The translations under genes and the position numbers were made by a program. 64,000 nt of DNA from CAWCJL01 sp963795775 (lineage in GTDB: Bacteria; Acidobacteriota; Terriglobia; Terriglobales; Acidobacteriaceae): NCBI GenBank assembly GCA_963795775.1, contig CAWCJL010000005.1:620001-684000 (forward strand), read 5' to 3'. The notes under the pieces were generated by a model. That model saw only the letters and a program-made list of their open reading frames with translations. It was not told the origin of the DNA and ran no database searches. Shown here one piece after another: positions 54,853 through 63,816 of this stretch. How positions within the stretch are numbered: position 1 is the first letter of the stretch; each line of letters begins with the position of its first letter.

Positions 54853-55620
54853 TTACGGCTGCCATTCTCCCTGAGCTTCGGTCAGATGAAATGTGTATGC
54901 CTTGCCAACTGATCCGCTCGCACTCGACGCACTCCAGCCGGGAGCTAGAAACGCATACTCGCCTGCCTGCAAGGCCGGGAGAGTGAGTTGGTAAGTATGT
55001 TTGGCCACTCTCCTCTGCCGAAATACGACTTCATCTCGTGAGGAGCCGCCAGAAGCATGAAATACACCGCCAGTCAAATGGCGAAATTCTCGTGAATCAC
55101 TTTTCTGATGAAGCTGCACAAGCTGAAAATCAGTTCCGTCGACCCCGTCGGGCGTTCGGATCAAGAAATCTAGGGAGCTGGCGCTCGTAACGCTCTTACC
55201 ACCGTTAATGTGCCCGTTTATATCGCCTTTTATAATGCCATCGGTGAAAACGCTCTTCAGCACTCCTCCGGTTTTCCAGTTCACGTGTTCTGAACTGACT
55301 GGGAGCCATTCCCCATTGACTTTGTGGTAAATGCCGATATCAAGGTCCTCAAGATCGCTTTTCGAAGCTGTCGATTCTGCATCCCTCGCCATCATGCTCG
55401 ACAGGACCGAGTCGGAAACTCCATCTGACTTCAGGATCGTAAGCGCGTTGGGTGATACGTCGTAAGCTCCCGGCTGCGTGTTGATCATCCTTATGATAAG
55501 AGAGTCTCCGACATGGGCAGTTGAAAGCTTATCGATGGAAGCGTTCGTTAACGCTTGCTGCGCAAGGCTGGGAACAGTTGCTGTTATGCAGAGTCCAACG
55601 GCAACACCGAACAGTTTCAT
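54853..55620 (-). CDS. Secreted protein with an N-terminal repeat-like helical motif
   Basis: A 255-residue protein with a good site (ggagaatcctc) before the ATG at 55620 and a signal peptide ending PSLAQ. Residues 24-78 read LTNASIDKLSTAHVGDSLII, then INTQPGAYDVSPNALTILKS and DGVSDSVLSSMM. This resembles a small helical motif (L-x5-L-x-x-A-x-V-x-D-x-L-I-I-x-x-I...F/Y-D-x-S-x-x-A-x-x-x-L-K-x-x-G-V-S-D) that I have seen in many secreted bacterial proteins. The rest is beta-rich (LDFLIRTPDGVDGTDFQLVQ, EYAFLAPGW, KAYTFHL). Role unknown; probably periplasmic or secreted. Confidence 0.7.
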   Translation of the reverse strand: MKLFGVAVGLCITATVPSLAQQALTNASIDKLSTAHVGDSLIIRMINTQPGAYDVSPNALTILKSDGVSDSVLSSMMARDAESTASKSDLEDLDIGIYHKVNGEWLPVSSEHVNWKTGGVLKSVFTDGIIKGDINGHINGGKSVTSASSLDFLIRTPDGVDGTDFQLVQLHQKSDSREFRHLTGGVFHASGGSSRDEVVFRQRRVAKHTYQLTLPALQAGEYAFLAPGWSASSASGSVGKAYTFHLTEAQGEWQP

Positions 55621-55726
55621 TGAGGATTCTCCAAGCGTCTAATGAAAGTACGCTATCTCCGAGCCTCCAGAACGTGAATACCCCGAACAGGGAAGTCCCC
55701 TGAGTATTGCGCTCCGCAATTGCCTC

Positions 55727-56035
55727 TCACCAAAGCCGAGCGACAGACAGAACGATCACAACGCCAATGGCGAATCCCAGAAGTGCGAGTTTTACCCCCA
55801 CCCATTCACTGTTCGCGAGTTCAATAGTTTGTTGCGAACCCGGTGCCTGCTTGCGCCTTTTGTAACCGCGACCTGAGAGGCCCACCCCGGGGACCGATGC
55901 GCTCGCGTGCGAGCGCGCCCGGGCATCTCTGCTCGTTCGGAGGATCCTGATCCCAACTGAAGTCCAAGTGGCCCTTTTGGAGAGATTCAGCCACAAACGC
56001 TGCAATCTAACGCTTCGACGAAAGCGGAAGCTCAT
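55727..56035 (-). CDS. DUF4236-like protein with C-terminal membrane span
   Basis: The frame starts MSFRFRRSVRLQRLWLNLSK, the hallmark opening of DUF4236 proteins (M-S-F-R-F-R-R-S...L-N-L-S-K), followed after a variable stretch by ASVPGVGLSGRGYKRRK. The typical middle (S-x-S-x-G-x-x-G-x-x-x-x-x-G-x-x-G) is altered here. The last 20 residues, VKLALLGFAIGVVIVLSVAR, form one membrane span. Function of the domain is unknown. Confidence 0.7.
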   Translation of the reverse strand: MSFRFRRSVRLQRLWLNLSKRATWTSVGIRILRTSRDARARSHASASVPGVGLSGRGYKRRKQAPGSQQTIELANSEWVGVKLALLGFAIGVVIVLSVARLW

Positions 56036-57500
56036 CGCCGAAATTTATGACCTGGCCGGGTTCACGGAAAGCGCGAATGTCGTGGATTACTACACGCCGG
56101 TAACCCGACCGCGCGGAAGCGTGCCGAAATGGGCGGAAATCTGTGCCAGGGTGGTGCTCCCTTGGGTGATATCGCCGTAATACATAGGGTAGAGTTGTGG
56201 TCCAGGTCGTGAAGACGAAGTGAATGGTCTGACGGGTTGACCATTCGATGCTGATCGTCGGCAAGGTCACGGAGCCAAAAGAGGAGTGTGCTAATCCGCA
56301 CGCTTATTTGCTCAGAGTGTGGTGAAGAAGGGGAGATGTTGGGGTGAGCCGAGGCGTGCTCGACAACTAGGAACGGCAGAGGCACAGATTCTGACCAACT
56401 TCGAATTCCGGTTCCGATCGGAACTGGCGTTTGGAAGGAGCGCGAGCGGCCCGCTTTAGAAAGCTGTAATCACTCATTCGAGCCCTCAGGGCGGGGGCTG
56501 CAGGGGGGAACGGGCCGCCAAACGATACCAGGCAAATATTGGCGGGCGCGTGTCTGTCGAAGTTGCGTTCGACATTCAATTCCAGAGCCGGCCGGGAGAC
56601 GGATGAAAACAGATGAGTCGTCGATAGTGTCGGTCTCCGGCCTCAGAGGAAGGTTCGCCATCCGCGTGAGCGCGCAGGACCAAGCTTTGCGATTGGTGAA
56701 GCGATGCGAGCGCCCGCCACCGGTGGCGTCCGTCACGCATTCGGAAGGTGTGACGCCAGATTCGAATCCGCGGGTTTGCGCAATCCGTGCTTCGGTGCGC
56801 GACGTCAGTTGGGCAGACGGGGACGGAGTCGCTGAGCACCGTCCATGTCTCTTGCTAGTCGCCTCATTATGGCCTAAGTGTCGGAGTTGATTTCTGAGTT
56901 ACGGCAAGGCATACTGAGGCCATTGTCTTACCTTCGGGGCAGCTGATTCTCTCTTCGTGAATCGGTCGGTCAACTCTGCTCATGAAGCGAGCAGACGAAC
57001 TGTCGGTGTGGCGCACAGCCGTCTCGCTGCTGTGGGCGGGTAGTTTGAATGAATATTAGACCCGATTCTTCTGAGGTGGTGAGCGTGCATCTTGGCATAC
57101 AGCATCGGTGCCTGAAGCGTGAAAGACACTGGTGCCGCCGGTGTCGTCTCCTACGCGAATGGAGGGACCGCTGCCAACCCTGGCTTGACGCCCGCGCATG
57201 CTGCACGGCGTCTTGGCGGAATGGGCGAGGGAGCCCAGTTGCGTGAAGCGTGATAGAAGTTCCGCCTTACCAGACCTCTGTCGCTGCTTCGGCAGTGGAC
57301 TCGTTCCGGCAAGCTGCAACAACCCACTCCGGCTTGTCGCCGCATCTGCACGACCGCGGCAAGCTAATCTGGAGCAAGCGTCGGTGAATGTCAGCTTGGA
57401 CGGACGTGAAGATCTACCCAATAAGTCGTATGGCTGATTCCTCCCAGAGCTTCTAATCTTTCCTCAGGCAAGAACATAAACCTCTCGGAACTGCACGCTC
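56036..57500. other. Intergenic region, no supported gene
   Basis: No frame has a recognisable motif or site. The region ends in the strong terminator at 57501-57530, which implies transcription in the plus direction through some of it, possibly by a non-coding RNA or a gene I cannot recognise. Confidence 0.4.
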
Positions 57501-57530
57501 GAGCCGCTCACCAGGGCGGCTCTTTTTTTT
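57501..57530 (+). terminator. Strong intrinsic terminator with an eight-T tract
   Basis: gagccgc tcaccagg gcggctc is followed directly by eight T residues. It acts on plus-strand transcripts. No plus-strand gene is recognised within the preceding 1.4 kb, so the transcript it ends is unknown. Confidence 0.85.
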
Positions 57531-57599
57531 CTGAAAGCTTTCCCTAACGTTCCCAATCCTCAGCCCTGCTTCGGCGCCTGCACAGATCCTCGTCTTATT

Positions 57600-57960
57600 G
57601 AACGATAATCCTCGCACTCCTGATCTGCGGCAGCCAGTCTCCGAGCTCCCGAACAGTGTCGTGTAGAAGGCCCTGCCACGTTGGAAACCCACGAGATGGT
57701 CTGTAGCCCACAGATCACCTCGAAGTTGAACCGCATGGCATTGAAACCGTGCTCAGGCAACCTCGATAGGCAGCCGTCACGAGTTCTGGCTGCAGAGGTG
57801 GCCACACCTGGTTCCATTCCGATCAAAAGACGCCAGATTCGTACTCCGCGAGACGGAACGGCAGACCCGGATAAACGCAATCGGACGGCACATGCCATTT
57901 TCGTGGACAGGCGCGCAGGGCTGACCAGAACCCTCCGGCAGATACATCTCCAAAGTGGAG
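57600..57960 (-). pseudogene. Decayed CelD-like acyltransferase (relative of 37001-38119)
   Basis: On the minus strand LPEHGFNAMRFNFEV parallels LERGIHAMRFNWRV of the gene at 37001, preceded by GMEPG-VATSAARTRDG (compare GGDETGRGLVLAAAEREG). In another frame HDTVRELGDWLPQIR matches THHAREFGDLLTLGA. At least one frameshift is needed and the ends are missing, so this is a broken relative. Its place beside the exopolysaccharide operon suggests that these acyltransferases belong with polysaccharide genes. Confidence 0.45.
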
Positions 57961-58720
57961 ACCGAAGGCGCTGCCTCCATGTCGCTGCTCCAGGGCACAC
58001 GCCCATAGGTCATGTGAGAAGGGTGCGGATTCTCCGTCCTGCGAGAGTGCTCGCGTTTGATGAGTAACACTCAGCAGCGGTGATTCGAAGCTGGGAGCGC
58101 TTCGCAAAGGAACCGCGATTCGACTTGAATTCGCGACAGATCGTAAAGGACCTTATGCCGCGCAGGCGAGCGGGGAGTGAGCAGCGCAATTTGGGAAGCA
58201 CGCATGCCGTGTGCGGCGTACCGGAACCTCCCGGCAGCTAAAGAGCGCGCAGAAAACCCAATCCCGCGCGGGGAGAAATGGCTGCTGCGCCGCCCTCGTA
58301 GACCTGAGTAGCTGACCGTTCCTCATTGTGAAGTCAATCACGCTTGCCTAGGTCCAGGAACCAGACTCCCTGAAACGTGCTTGGTGCCCGAGACGGCTCA
58401 TCATTTCGGCGAGCCCTCCTCCGGCTTACGGGCATCGCGAAGTCCTCGTGAGCGCATTGGGCTGCGGTCGCTTCCTTCTGAATAGCGCGTATTGCGAACG
58501 AACTCCGGAGCCTGAAATTATGCGCGGCAAACGCGCCAACCCGGCTCTACCACTTTATGGGGATTTCGCTGACTTCCGTCACCGTTCAAGATCAAGCACA
58601 GTAACGGGGCTGAAGTTTGTGCCTGCTCATCATTCAGCGGGGCGGTCCGAACAAAGCCACTCATTTAGAAGCCCGCCGTCTCGGAATTCGGGCGGCAAGC
58701 ATGAACCCGAGGTCCCATAG
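57961..58720. other. Intergenic region upstream of the exopolysaccharide operon
   Basis: No gene is supported. The operon promoter should lie here. The stretch just before 58721 (aacccgaggtcccatag) gives only a weak ribosome-binding site for the first gene. Confidence 0.45.
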
Positions 58721-60775
58721 ATGATCGCAGAAAATCACAACGGCTCCCCTGCTGGCGAGCTCACAATACAGGGGCTGCTCGCCATTTTGAAGAGGAGACG
58801 GCCGATCATCGTCGGCGCCACGATCGCCTGCTTCCTGATCGCAGTTCTGGCCTGTGTTTTCACGACACGGCGCTACGAAGCTACCGGTGAGATTCAGGTT
58901 GCCAAGTCGAGCTCCGACGGGCTCGGCCTAGAAAGCATGATGAGCGCGGCCGATGGGGCCTCCGACGCCCTGGACGCCAATATCACGTTGCAGACCCAGG
59001 CGAACATTCTCCAATCGGACACCCTGGCTCTGCAGGTGGTACAGAAGCTGGACCTCGAAAATACCCGAGACTTCAAACCGGCTTTCAACCCGATCGGCTG
59101 GGTGACGGGTCTCGTTTCCCCGAGTGGTCCGAAAGACGCGCCAGGAACTGCTCTGGCCGAAGCTCCTATGCGGAGGACGCACGCGATAAAAACGTTCTCC
59201 AAGCACTTGAAGGTGAAACCCGTAGCGGGAACGCGCCTCATTGACGCGACCTACACAAGCTCCGACCCGAAGATTGCGGCTGCAGTGATCAACGAGCTGA
59301 CCAAGTCGCTCGTCGACTACACCTTCCAAACTCGCTACCAAGCGACCAATCAGGCTTCCGAATGGCTTTCAGCCCAGCTGGCCGACGTGAAACGCCAGGC
59401 CGAGGCTACGCAGGCCAGGGTTGTCCAGCTGCAGCGCGACTCCGGCGTCTACTCACTCGGAGCGACCGATACTACCGGGCACGAAATGGCCTACAGTTCG
59501 ACGCTCGACCAGCTTCAGCAATCAACCCAGGCGCTCACTGCAGCTGAGTCGGCGCGGATTGTGAAAGGCGGGATCTTCGAGATGGTGAAGGGCAAAGATC
59601 CTGAGTTGATATCAGGTCTTGCCGGATCCGCGATGGCCGGGGCGTCGCCGGCTGTGAACAATAGCTTCACACTTATCCAGACCCTGCGCGGTCAGCAGGC
59701 CGCTCTCCAGGCGCAGATCGCGACCGACACCTCGAAGTACGGCTCAGCCAATCCGAAGCTCGCGGACGAGCAGGCGTCGCTGGCCAGCACCAACAAGGCC
59801 ATCAAGGATGAGGCTAGCCGGATCGGAGAACGGGCTGCCAACGATTACCAGGCGGCAGAGATCACGGAGCGGGATTTGCGCGCCGCCTATAACCGCCAGA
59901 AGGTCGAAGCGAACAAGCTGAACGACAAGGCAATCGAATACACGATTGCGCGTGAAGAGGCGGTCAATAGCCGCCAGCTCTACGAGACGCTTAATCAACG
60001 CCTCAAAGAGGCGGGCGTGATGGAAGGATTGCACTCGACGAACATCACTGTCGTCGATCCGGGCCGCGTACCTGCTAAGCCAAGCACGCCGAACGTTCCC
60101 CTTTACCTCGCCGGTTCGATTTTCGCCGGGTTCTTCTTGGGCGGTATGGGCGCCTTGTTCGCTGATGCGGTCGACGACAAGCTTCAGTCCTTCGAGGCGA
60201 TAGAGCGGGAACTCCAAGTACCCATGCTCGGCATACTTCCACAACTGGGTGAGTCGAAGGGTCTTTACCTCCCGGTCGGCAGCAAGCGCATGCTCAATGC
60301 GGAGAAGGCCGCCGCTGAGCGGGTTCCTTTGGCTGTGGTAGAGGGGCCCGGGACCGCGTTTGCGGAAGCCCTCCGTGGCCTCCGGACCGCCCTCCAGCTC
60401 TCACGCCGTGGCGCTCCCCCGAAGGTCGTTTTGGTCACAAGCTCGATCCCGGGCGAAGGAAAGAGCACGGTAGCCTCGAACCTTGCGGCGCTTCTGGCCC
60501 AGTCGGGAGAGAAGGTTCTCCTGATTGAGGCGGACATGCGCCGTCCCTCGCTGGCCCGCCGATTCGGGCTCGCCGACCAATCCGGCTATCGGATTAAGCG
60601 CAGTGCTCTCCGGAACGCAGCGGGATCTGCCCAGCATGGATGTCCAGCAGGTCTCCGGATTACGCGTGCTTTATTCGGGCGCAATCCCGCCGTTCCCGTC
60701 CGAATTGCTCGGCGCAAACCGCATGCGCGACCTGGTCGAAGCTCTCAAATCCGATTTCGACCACATCGTGATTGA
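58721..60775 (+). CDS. Exopolysaccharide Wzz/tyrosine-kinase fusion, frameshifted near 60590
   Basis: A large protein with an N-terminal Wzz domain (LAILKRRRPIIVGATIACFL as the first membrane span, residues ~18-45), a long periplasmic coiled coil (AAYNRQKVEANKLNDKAIEY), a second span (VPLYLAGSIFAGFFLGGMGA, near 465) and a cytoplasmic BY-kinase. The kinase shows Walker A SSIPGEGKSTVASN near 575 and Walker A' VLLIEADMRRPSLARRFGL. After ADQSG the frame turns to nonsense, while the true continuation (GLSAVLSGTQRDLP onward) is one frame over. The protein controls polymer chain length and export. The frame break would remove the kinase's second half unless it is an error. Confidence 0.85.
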   Translation: MIAENHNGSPAGELTIQGLLAILKRRRPIIVGATIACFLIAVLACVFTTRRYEATGEIQVAKSSSDGLGLESMMSAADGASDALDANITLQTQANILQSDTLALQVVQKLDLENTRDFKPAFNPIGWVTGLVSPSGPKDAPGTALAEAPMRRTHAIKTFSKHLKVKPVAGTRLIDATYTSSDPKIAAAVINELTKSLVDYTFQTRYQATNQASEWLSAQLADVKRQAEATQARVVQLQRDSGVYSLGATDTTGHEMAYSSTLDQLQQSTQALTAAESARIVKGGIFEMVKGKDPELISGLAGSAMAGASPAVNNSFTLIQTLRGQQAALQAQIATDTSKYGSANPKLADEQASLASTNKAIKDEASRIGERAANDYQAAEITERDLRAAYNRQKVEANKLNDKAIEYTIAREEAVNSRQLYETLNQRLKEAGVMEGLHSTNITVVDPGRVPAKPSTPNVPLYLAGSIFAGFFLGGMGALFADAVDDKLQSFEAIERELQVPMLGILPQLGESKGLYLPVGSKRMLNAEKAAAERVPLAVVEGPGTAFAEALRGLRTALQLSRRGAPPKVVLVTSSIPGEGKSTVASNLAALLAQSGEKVLLIEADMRRPSLARRFGLADQSGYRIKRSALRNAAGSAQHGCPAGLRITRALFGRNPAVPVRIARRKPHARPGRSSQIRFRPHRD

Positions 60776-61031
60776 CTCCCCGCCTCTGTTGGCCGTGACT
60801 GACGCCGTGATTCTTTCAGAGATGGCTGACATGACCCTGCTGGTCGCGCGCCACAACCTGACCACACGGAAATCGCTGCGCCGCTCCTACAAGCTTCTGG
60901 CGACGGATGAGACTGCCCACATCGGCGTGGTCCTGAATGGGGTCAGCCGCCGGTCTGTGAGCTACGACGATTACTACGGCTACTCAGGCAATACCTACTA
61001 CCTGGACAACGAAGGAGGCGTCCGTGCATAA
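60525..61031 (+). CDS. C-terminal half of the BY-kinase, displaced by the frameshift
   Basis: The genuine part begins near 60590 (GLSAVLSGTQRDLPSMDVQQ). It continues VLYSGAIPPFPSELLGANRM and the Walker B segment FDHIVIDSPPLLAVTDAVIL, and ends in a Tyr cluster (SYDDYYGYSGNTYYLDNEGG) that is the usual autophosphorylation tail of bacterial tyrosine kinases. Everything needed for an active kinase is therefore present in the DNA, divided between two frames. The stop at 61031 overlaps the next GTG start by 8 bp. Confidence 0.8.
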   Translation: MRRTCAVPRWPADSGSPTNPAIGLSAVLSGTQRDLPSMDVQQVSGLRVLYSGAIPPFPSELLGANRMRDLVEALKSDFDHIVIDSPPLLAVTDAVILSEMADMTLLVARHNLTTRKSLRRSYKLLATDETAHIGVVLNGVSRRSVSYDDYYGYSGNTYYLDNEGGVRA

Positions 61032-61941
61032 GAGAATCGCGAATTACGGATACGCACTGTTCATAGGCTTGATCTTGACTCCGGGCGCGGCAAGGCCGAT
61101 TTGGGCACAGGTTTCCGAGACTCTGCTGATCGGCCCCGGCGACCAGCTTCATATCCAGGTTATGGATTTGCCGGAGATGGACGCGCGTCCACGGGTGACC
61201 GACGCAGGCGAGGTTCCGGTGACTGGGGTTGGGAACGTGAAGGTAGCTGGGCTCACGCCCGCGGCTGCGGCTACCACCATCCATGACCGGCTGATCTCGG
61301 CACATTACCTGAATCACCCCGAGGTGGTCGTCTCGGTTGACCAGTACGCTACGCAGACCGTCTCGGTACTTGGGCAGGTGAGGGCGTCCGGGGCGTATCC
61401 GATCGGCACCGGACGCTCCATCCTCGACGTGCTCGCGCTGGCGGGTGGGCTCAACGAGGCCGCGGATCGCAACATCTTGATCGAGCGGAAGGCCGACCCG
61501 GTGCACCCGGTGCACTACAACGTCTCGAATGACGCGGATCAAGCCGTCGCGCATCAGCTCACCGTTTATCCAGGAGACACCATCGTGGTGCCGAAGGCGG
61601 GCATCGTCTACGTTCTGGGTGACGTCAACCGGCCTGGCGGCTATGTTATGTCAAACAACCAGTCACAGTTGACCATGCTTCAGGCGATTGCGATTGCCGG
61701 AGGACTGACAAAGTCGGCCAAGCAGGGCCACGCGAGGCTGATTCGTAAGCAGCCGGATGGGCAATTCTCGGATCGGGAACTATCCGTAGGCGACCTGCAG
61801 CGGGGCAAGCTGCCCGACATGGCGATGTTGCCGGGCGATGTACTCTTCGTCCCTTTCAGCTACGCACGCAATCTCGCCACTACGGGAGCCGGCGGCATAG
61901 CAGCGTCCGCCAGCTCTGCTGCTATTTACGCCATTCCGTAA
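61024..61941 (+). CDS. Polysaccharide export protein (Wza-like)
   Basis: A GTG start at 61024 overlaps the kinase stop. The 305 residues carry a signal peptide (YALFIGLILTPGAARPIWAQ). The Poly_export domain follows (LLIGPGDQLHIQVMDLPEMD, TDAGEVPVTGVGNVKVAGLT), then two SLBB domains (TVSVLGQVRASGAYPIGTGR, GIVYVLGDVNRPGGYVMSN) and a C-terminal strand set. It forms the periplasmic and outer-membrane part of the exopolysaccharide exporter, partner of the Wzz/kinase protein. No lipobox Cys is obvious at the signal end, so attachment may differ from Wza. Confidence 0.9.
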   Translation: MHKRIANYGYALFIGLILTPGAARPIWAQVSETLLIGPGDQLHIQVMDLPEMDARPRVTDAGEVPVTGVGNVKVAGLTPAAAATTIHDRLISAHYLNHPEVVVSVDQYATQTVSVLGQVRASGAYPIGTGRSILDVLALAGGLNEAADRNILIERKADPVHPVHYNVSNDADQAVAHQLTVYPGDTIVVPKAGIVYVLGDVNRPGGYVMSNNQSQLTMLQAIAIAGGLTKSAKQGHARLIRKQPDGQFSDRELSVGDLQRGKLPDMAMLPGDVLFVPFSYARNLATTGAGGIAASASSAAIYAIP

Positions 61942-61962
61942 GTACGCTGTCGCCCAAAGTTC

Positions 61963-62907
61963 ATGGTCCTTGGAGAGCTGAATATGCCTGCTATGGCAAG
62001 CGAGGAAGTCGCGGCCGAGGTGTCGACATTGCCACTGCCTGAAACGGGCGAGGCACATGCTTCGATAGCGATAGGCCCCATCCGCATTGATGCACTCGAC
62101 GAGACAGAGCTGACCCGGCGTTTGGTGGAGAACATCTTCTACAGCACAAAGACTCACCACGTCGTGACTGCCAACGCGCAGTTCTACAATCTCGCAGAGC
62201 AGGATGGAACGTTCCGGAAGTGCATCGCCGAGGCGGAGTATGTCTGTGCGGACGGTGTCTCGGTCGTCACCGCGTGCAAATGGCTTAGAGGAGCGAATGT
62301 CACGCGCGTACCTGGTGTCGATCTGGTGGATCGCCTCTGCCAACAATCATCTGTGTTCGGATTCTCCGTATATTTTCTGGGGGGCAAGCCCGGCAGCGGG
62401 GAGATGGCCGCTGCGTTGCTCTCACAAAAATACCCCGGATTACGTGTAGCCGGATCATCCTGCCCACCGTGGGGGTTCGAGAAGGATCCCGAGGTGCTCT
62501 CGCGGGTATTGGAAGACATTCGCCGTGCAAGCCCGGCCGTTCTGTTGGTGGCTTTGGGGGCGCCGCGCCAGGAATATTTCATTGCTGAACATATTCGTCC
62601 GCTGCAAATCCCGGTTGCGATCGGAGTGGGCGGCAGCTTCGAGATGATTGCGGGGAAGGTGAACCGTGCCCCCGTCTGGGTTCAACGTGTCGGGATGGAA
62701 TGGGCCTACCGTTGGGCACAGGAGCCGCGCCGACTGGCTAAACGCTATGCAGTAGGGAACCTGCAGTTCGCCTTCTACCTTGTCCGATATCGATTCCGTG
62801 GATTTGATAGGAGAGTCGATATGTGCAGTGCCGTTTCTGCCTCCGGCGAGAACTCACGCCGTGTATCAACGAGCTCTATTAGCGAGGTAAATTCATGCAA
62901 TCCTTAG
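61963..62907 (+). CDS. WecG/TagA/CpsF-family glycosyltransferase (GT26)
   Basis: A 314-residue protein. The ATG at 61963 is used, though the ATG at 61984 (MPAMASEE) sits after gagctga and is also possible. Family motifs: THHVVTANAQFYNLAEQDGT, ADGVSVVTACKWLRG, VPGVDLVDRLCQQ, FLGGKPGSGEMAAALLSQKY, LLVALGAPRQEYFIAEHI and IGVGGSFEMIAGKVNRAP, ending in RVGMEWAYRWAQEPRRLAKR. The enzymes transfer a sugar (for example N-acetylmannosaminuronate in WecG) to a lipid-linked acceptor during repeat-unit assembly. The exact sugar is unknown. The gene overlaps the next start. Confidence 0.92.
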   Translation: MVLGELNMPAMASEEVAAEVSTLPLPETGEAHASIAIGPIRIDALDETELTRRLVENIFYSTKTHHVVTANAQFYNLAEQDGTFRKCIAEAEYVCADGVSVVTACKWLRGANVTRVPGVDLVDRLCQQSSVFGFSVYFLGGKPGSGEMAAALLSQKYPGLRVAGSSCPPWGFEKDPEVLSRVLEDIRRASPAVLLVALGAPRQEYFIAEHIRPLQIPVAIGVGGSFEMIAGKVNRAPVWVQRVGMEWAYRWAQEPRRLAKRYAVGNLQFAFYLVRYRFRGFDRRVDMCSAVSASGENSRRVSTSSISEVNSCNP

Positions 62908-63116
62908 TTTCGGCAGTAATCCCGACCCGTAACCGCCCAAAGCTGGTGGTGCGCGCCGTGCAGAGTGCTCTCGCTCAGACCTGGAGCAACCTGGAGGTGA
63001 TCGTGGTCGTGGACGGGCCCGACCCGGCCACCATCGCGGCCCTCCAAGCGCTCGGGGAAGAGCGGCTACGCATCGTGGCGCTCAGTGAGGAGGGTTGGTG
63101 GATCGGAGGCGCGTAA
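62895..63116 (+). CDS. GT2-family glycosyltransferase, N-terminal part (frameshifted)
   Basis: The ATG at 62895 opens MQSLVSAVIPTRNRPKLVVR, then AVQSALAQTWSNLEVIVVVD and G-P-D, the standard nucleotide-binding start of GT-A family 2 enzymes. It runs to VALSEEGW and then a premature stop. The rest of the protein lies in the overlapping frame from 63085, so the two pieces are one gene broken by a single base near 63100. Confidence 0.85.
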   Translation: MQSLVSAVIPTRNRPKLVVRAVQSALAQTWSNLEVIVVVDGPDPATIAALQALGEERLRIVALSEEGWWIGGA

Positions 63117-63816
63117 CGTGGGTGCACGTGAGGCGCGCGGCGAGTGGATCGCGCTGCTCGACGATGACGACGAGTGGCTGCCGGAGAAGATAGAGAAGCA
63201 GCTGGCAGTGGCTTTGACCACGAAAGCAGACTTCCCCATTGTCACATCCCGGCTGATTGCCCGGCGAGACGGAGGAGATACGATCTGGCCCCGACGAGTG
63301 ATCTGTCCCGGCGAACCAATGAGTGAGTACCTCTTCTGTCGTTCATCACTGAACCAAGGTGAGGGGTTCATCCAAACGTCAACTTTGCTCTTGCCTGCGG
63401 AGCTGCTATTGAATTGCCCATTTACGCGCGGACTACGTCGCCATCAGGATTGGGATTGGCTGCTTCGTGCAGCATCTCTACCCGGAGCATCCGTCGAGTT
63501 TGTATGGGAACCTCTTTCCGTTTTCAACATCGAGAGAGGCAGGAGCTCAATTGGACGAAGCACCACGTGGACGGATTCCTTGCACTGGGCAGCATCAAAC
63601 CCACATCTCACAAGACGCGCCTATGCATATTTCCTTGCTGTTCAGGTTGCGCCACGGTACAACCTCTTCCGCGATTTTAGGCATACGTCGGAGCTGTTGA
63701 AAGACGCACTTCGGTATGGGTCATTTGAGTTCAAGTCCTTATGGATTGCGATCGCTTTCGGCGTGGTTCCGAGTACAGTGCGCCAGCGTATCGCCTTGAG
63801 GCTAGGAGCAGGATGA
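63085..63816 (+). CDS. GT2-family glycosyltransferase, C-terminal part (frameshifted)
   Basis: From 63095 the frame gives VGGSEARNVGAREARGEWIA and LLDDDDEWLPEKIEKQL. The D-D-D-D segment is the D-x-D metal site of GT2 enzymes. Later parts are RGLRRHQDWDWLLRAASLPG, with the acceptor-side E/D-D-W region, and a helical C-terminus ending in FGVVPSTVRQRIALRLGAG. Joined with the first part the enzyme would be about 305 residues and complete. It probably adds a sugar to the exopolysaccharide repeat unit. Confidence 0.85.
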   Translation: MRRVGGSEARNVGAREARGEWIALLDDDDEWLPEKIEKQLAVALTTKADFPIVTSRLIARRDGGDTIWPRRVICPGEPMSEYLFCRSSLNQGEGFIQTSTLLLPAELLLNCPFTRGLRRHQDWDWLLRAASLPGASVEFVWEPLSVFNIERGRSSIGRSTTWTDSLHWAASNPHLTRRAYAYFLAVQVAPRYNLFRDFRHTSELLKDALRYGSFEFKSLWIAIAFGVVPSTVRQRIALRLGAG

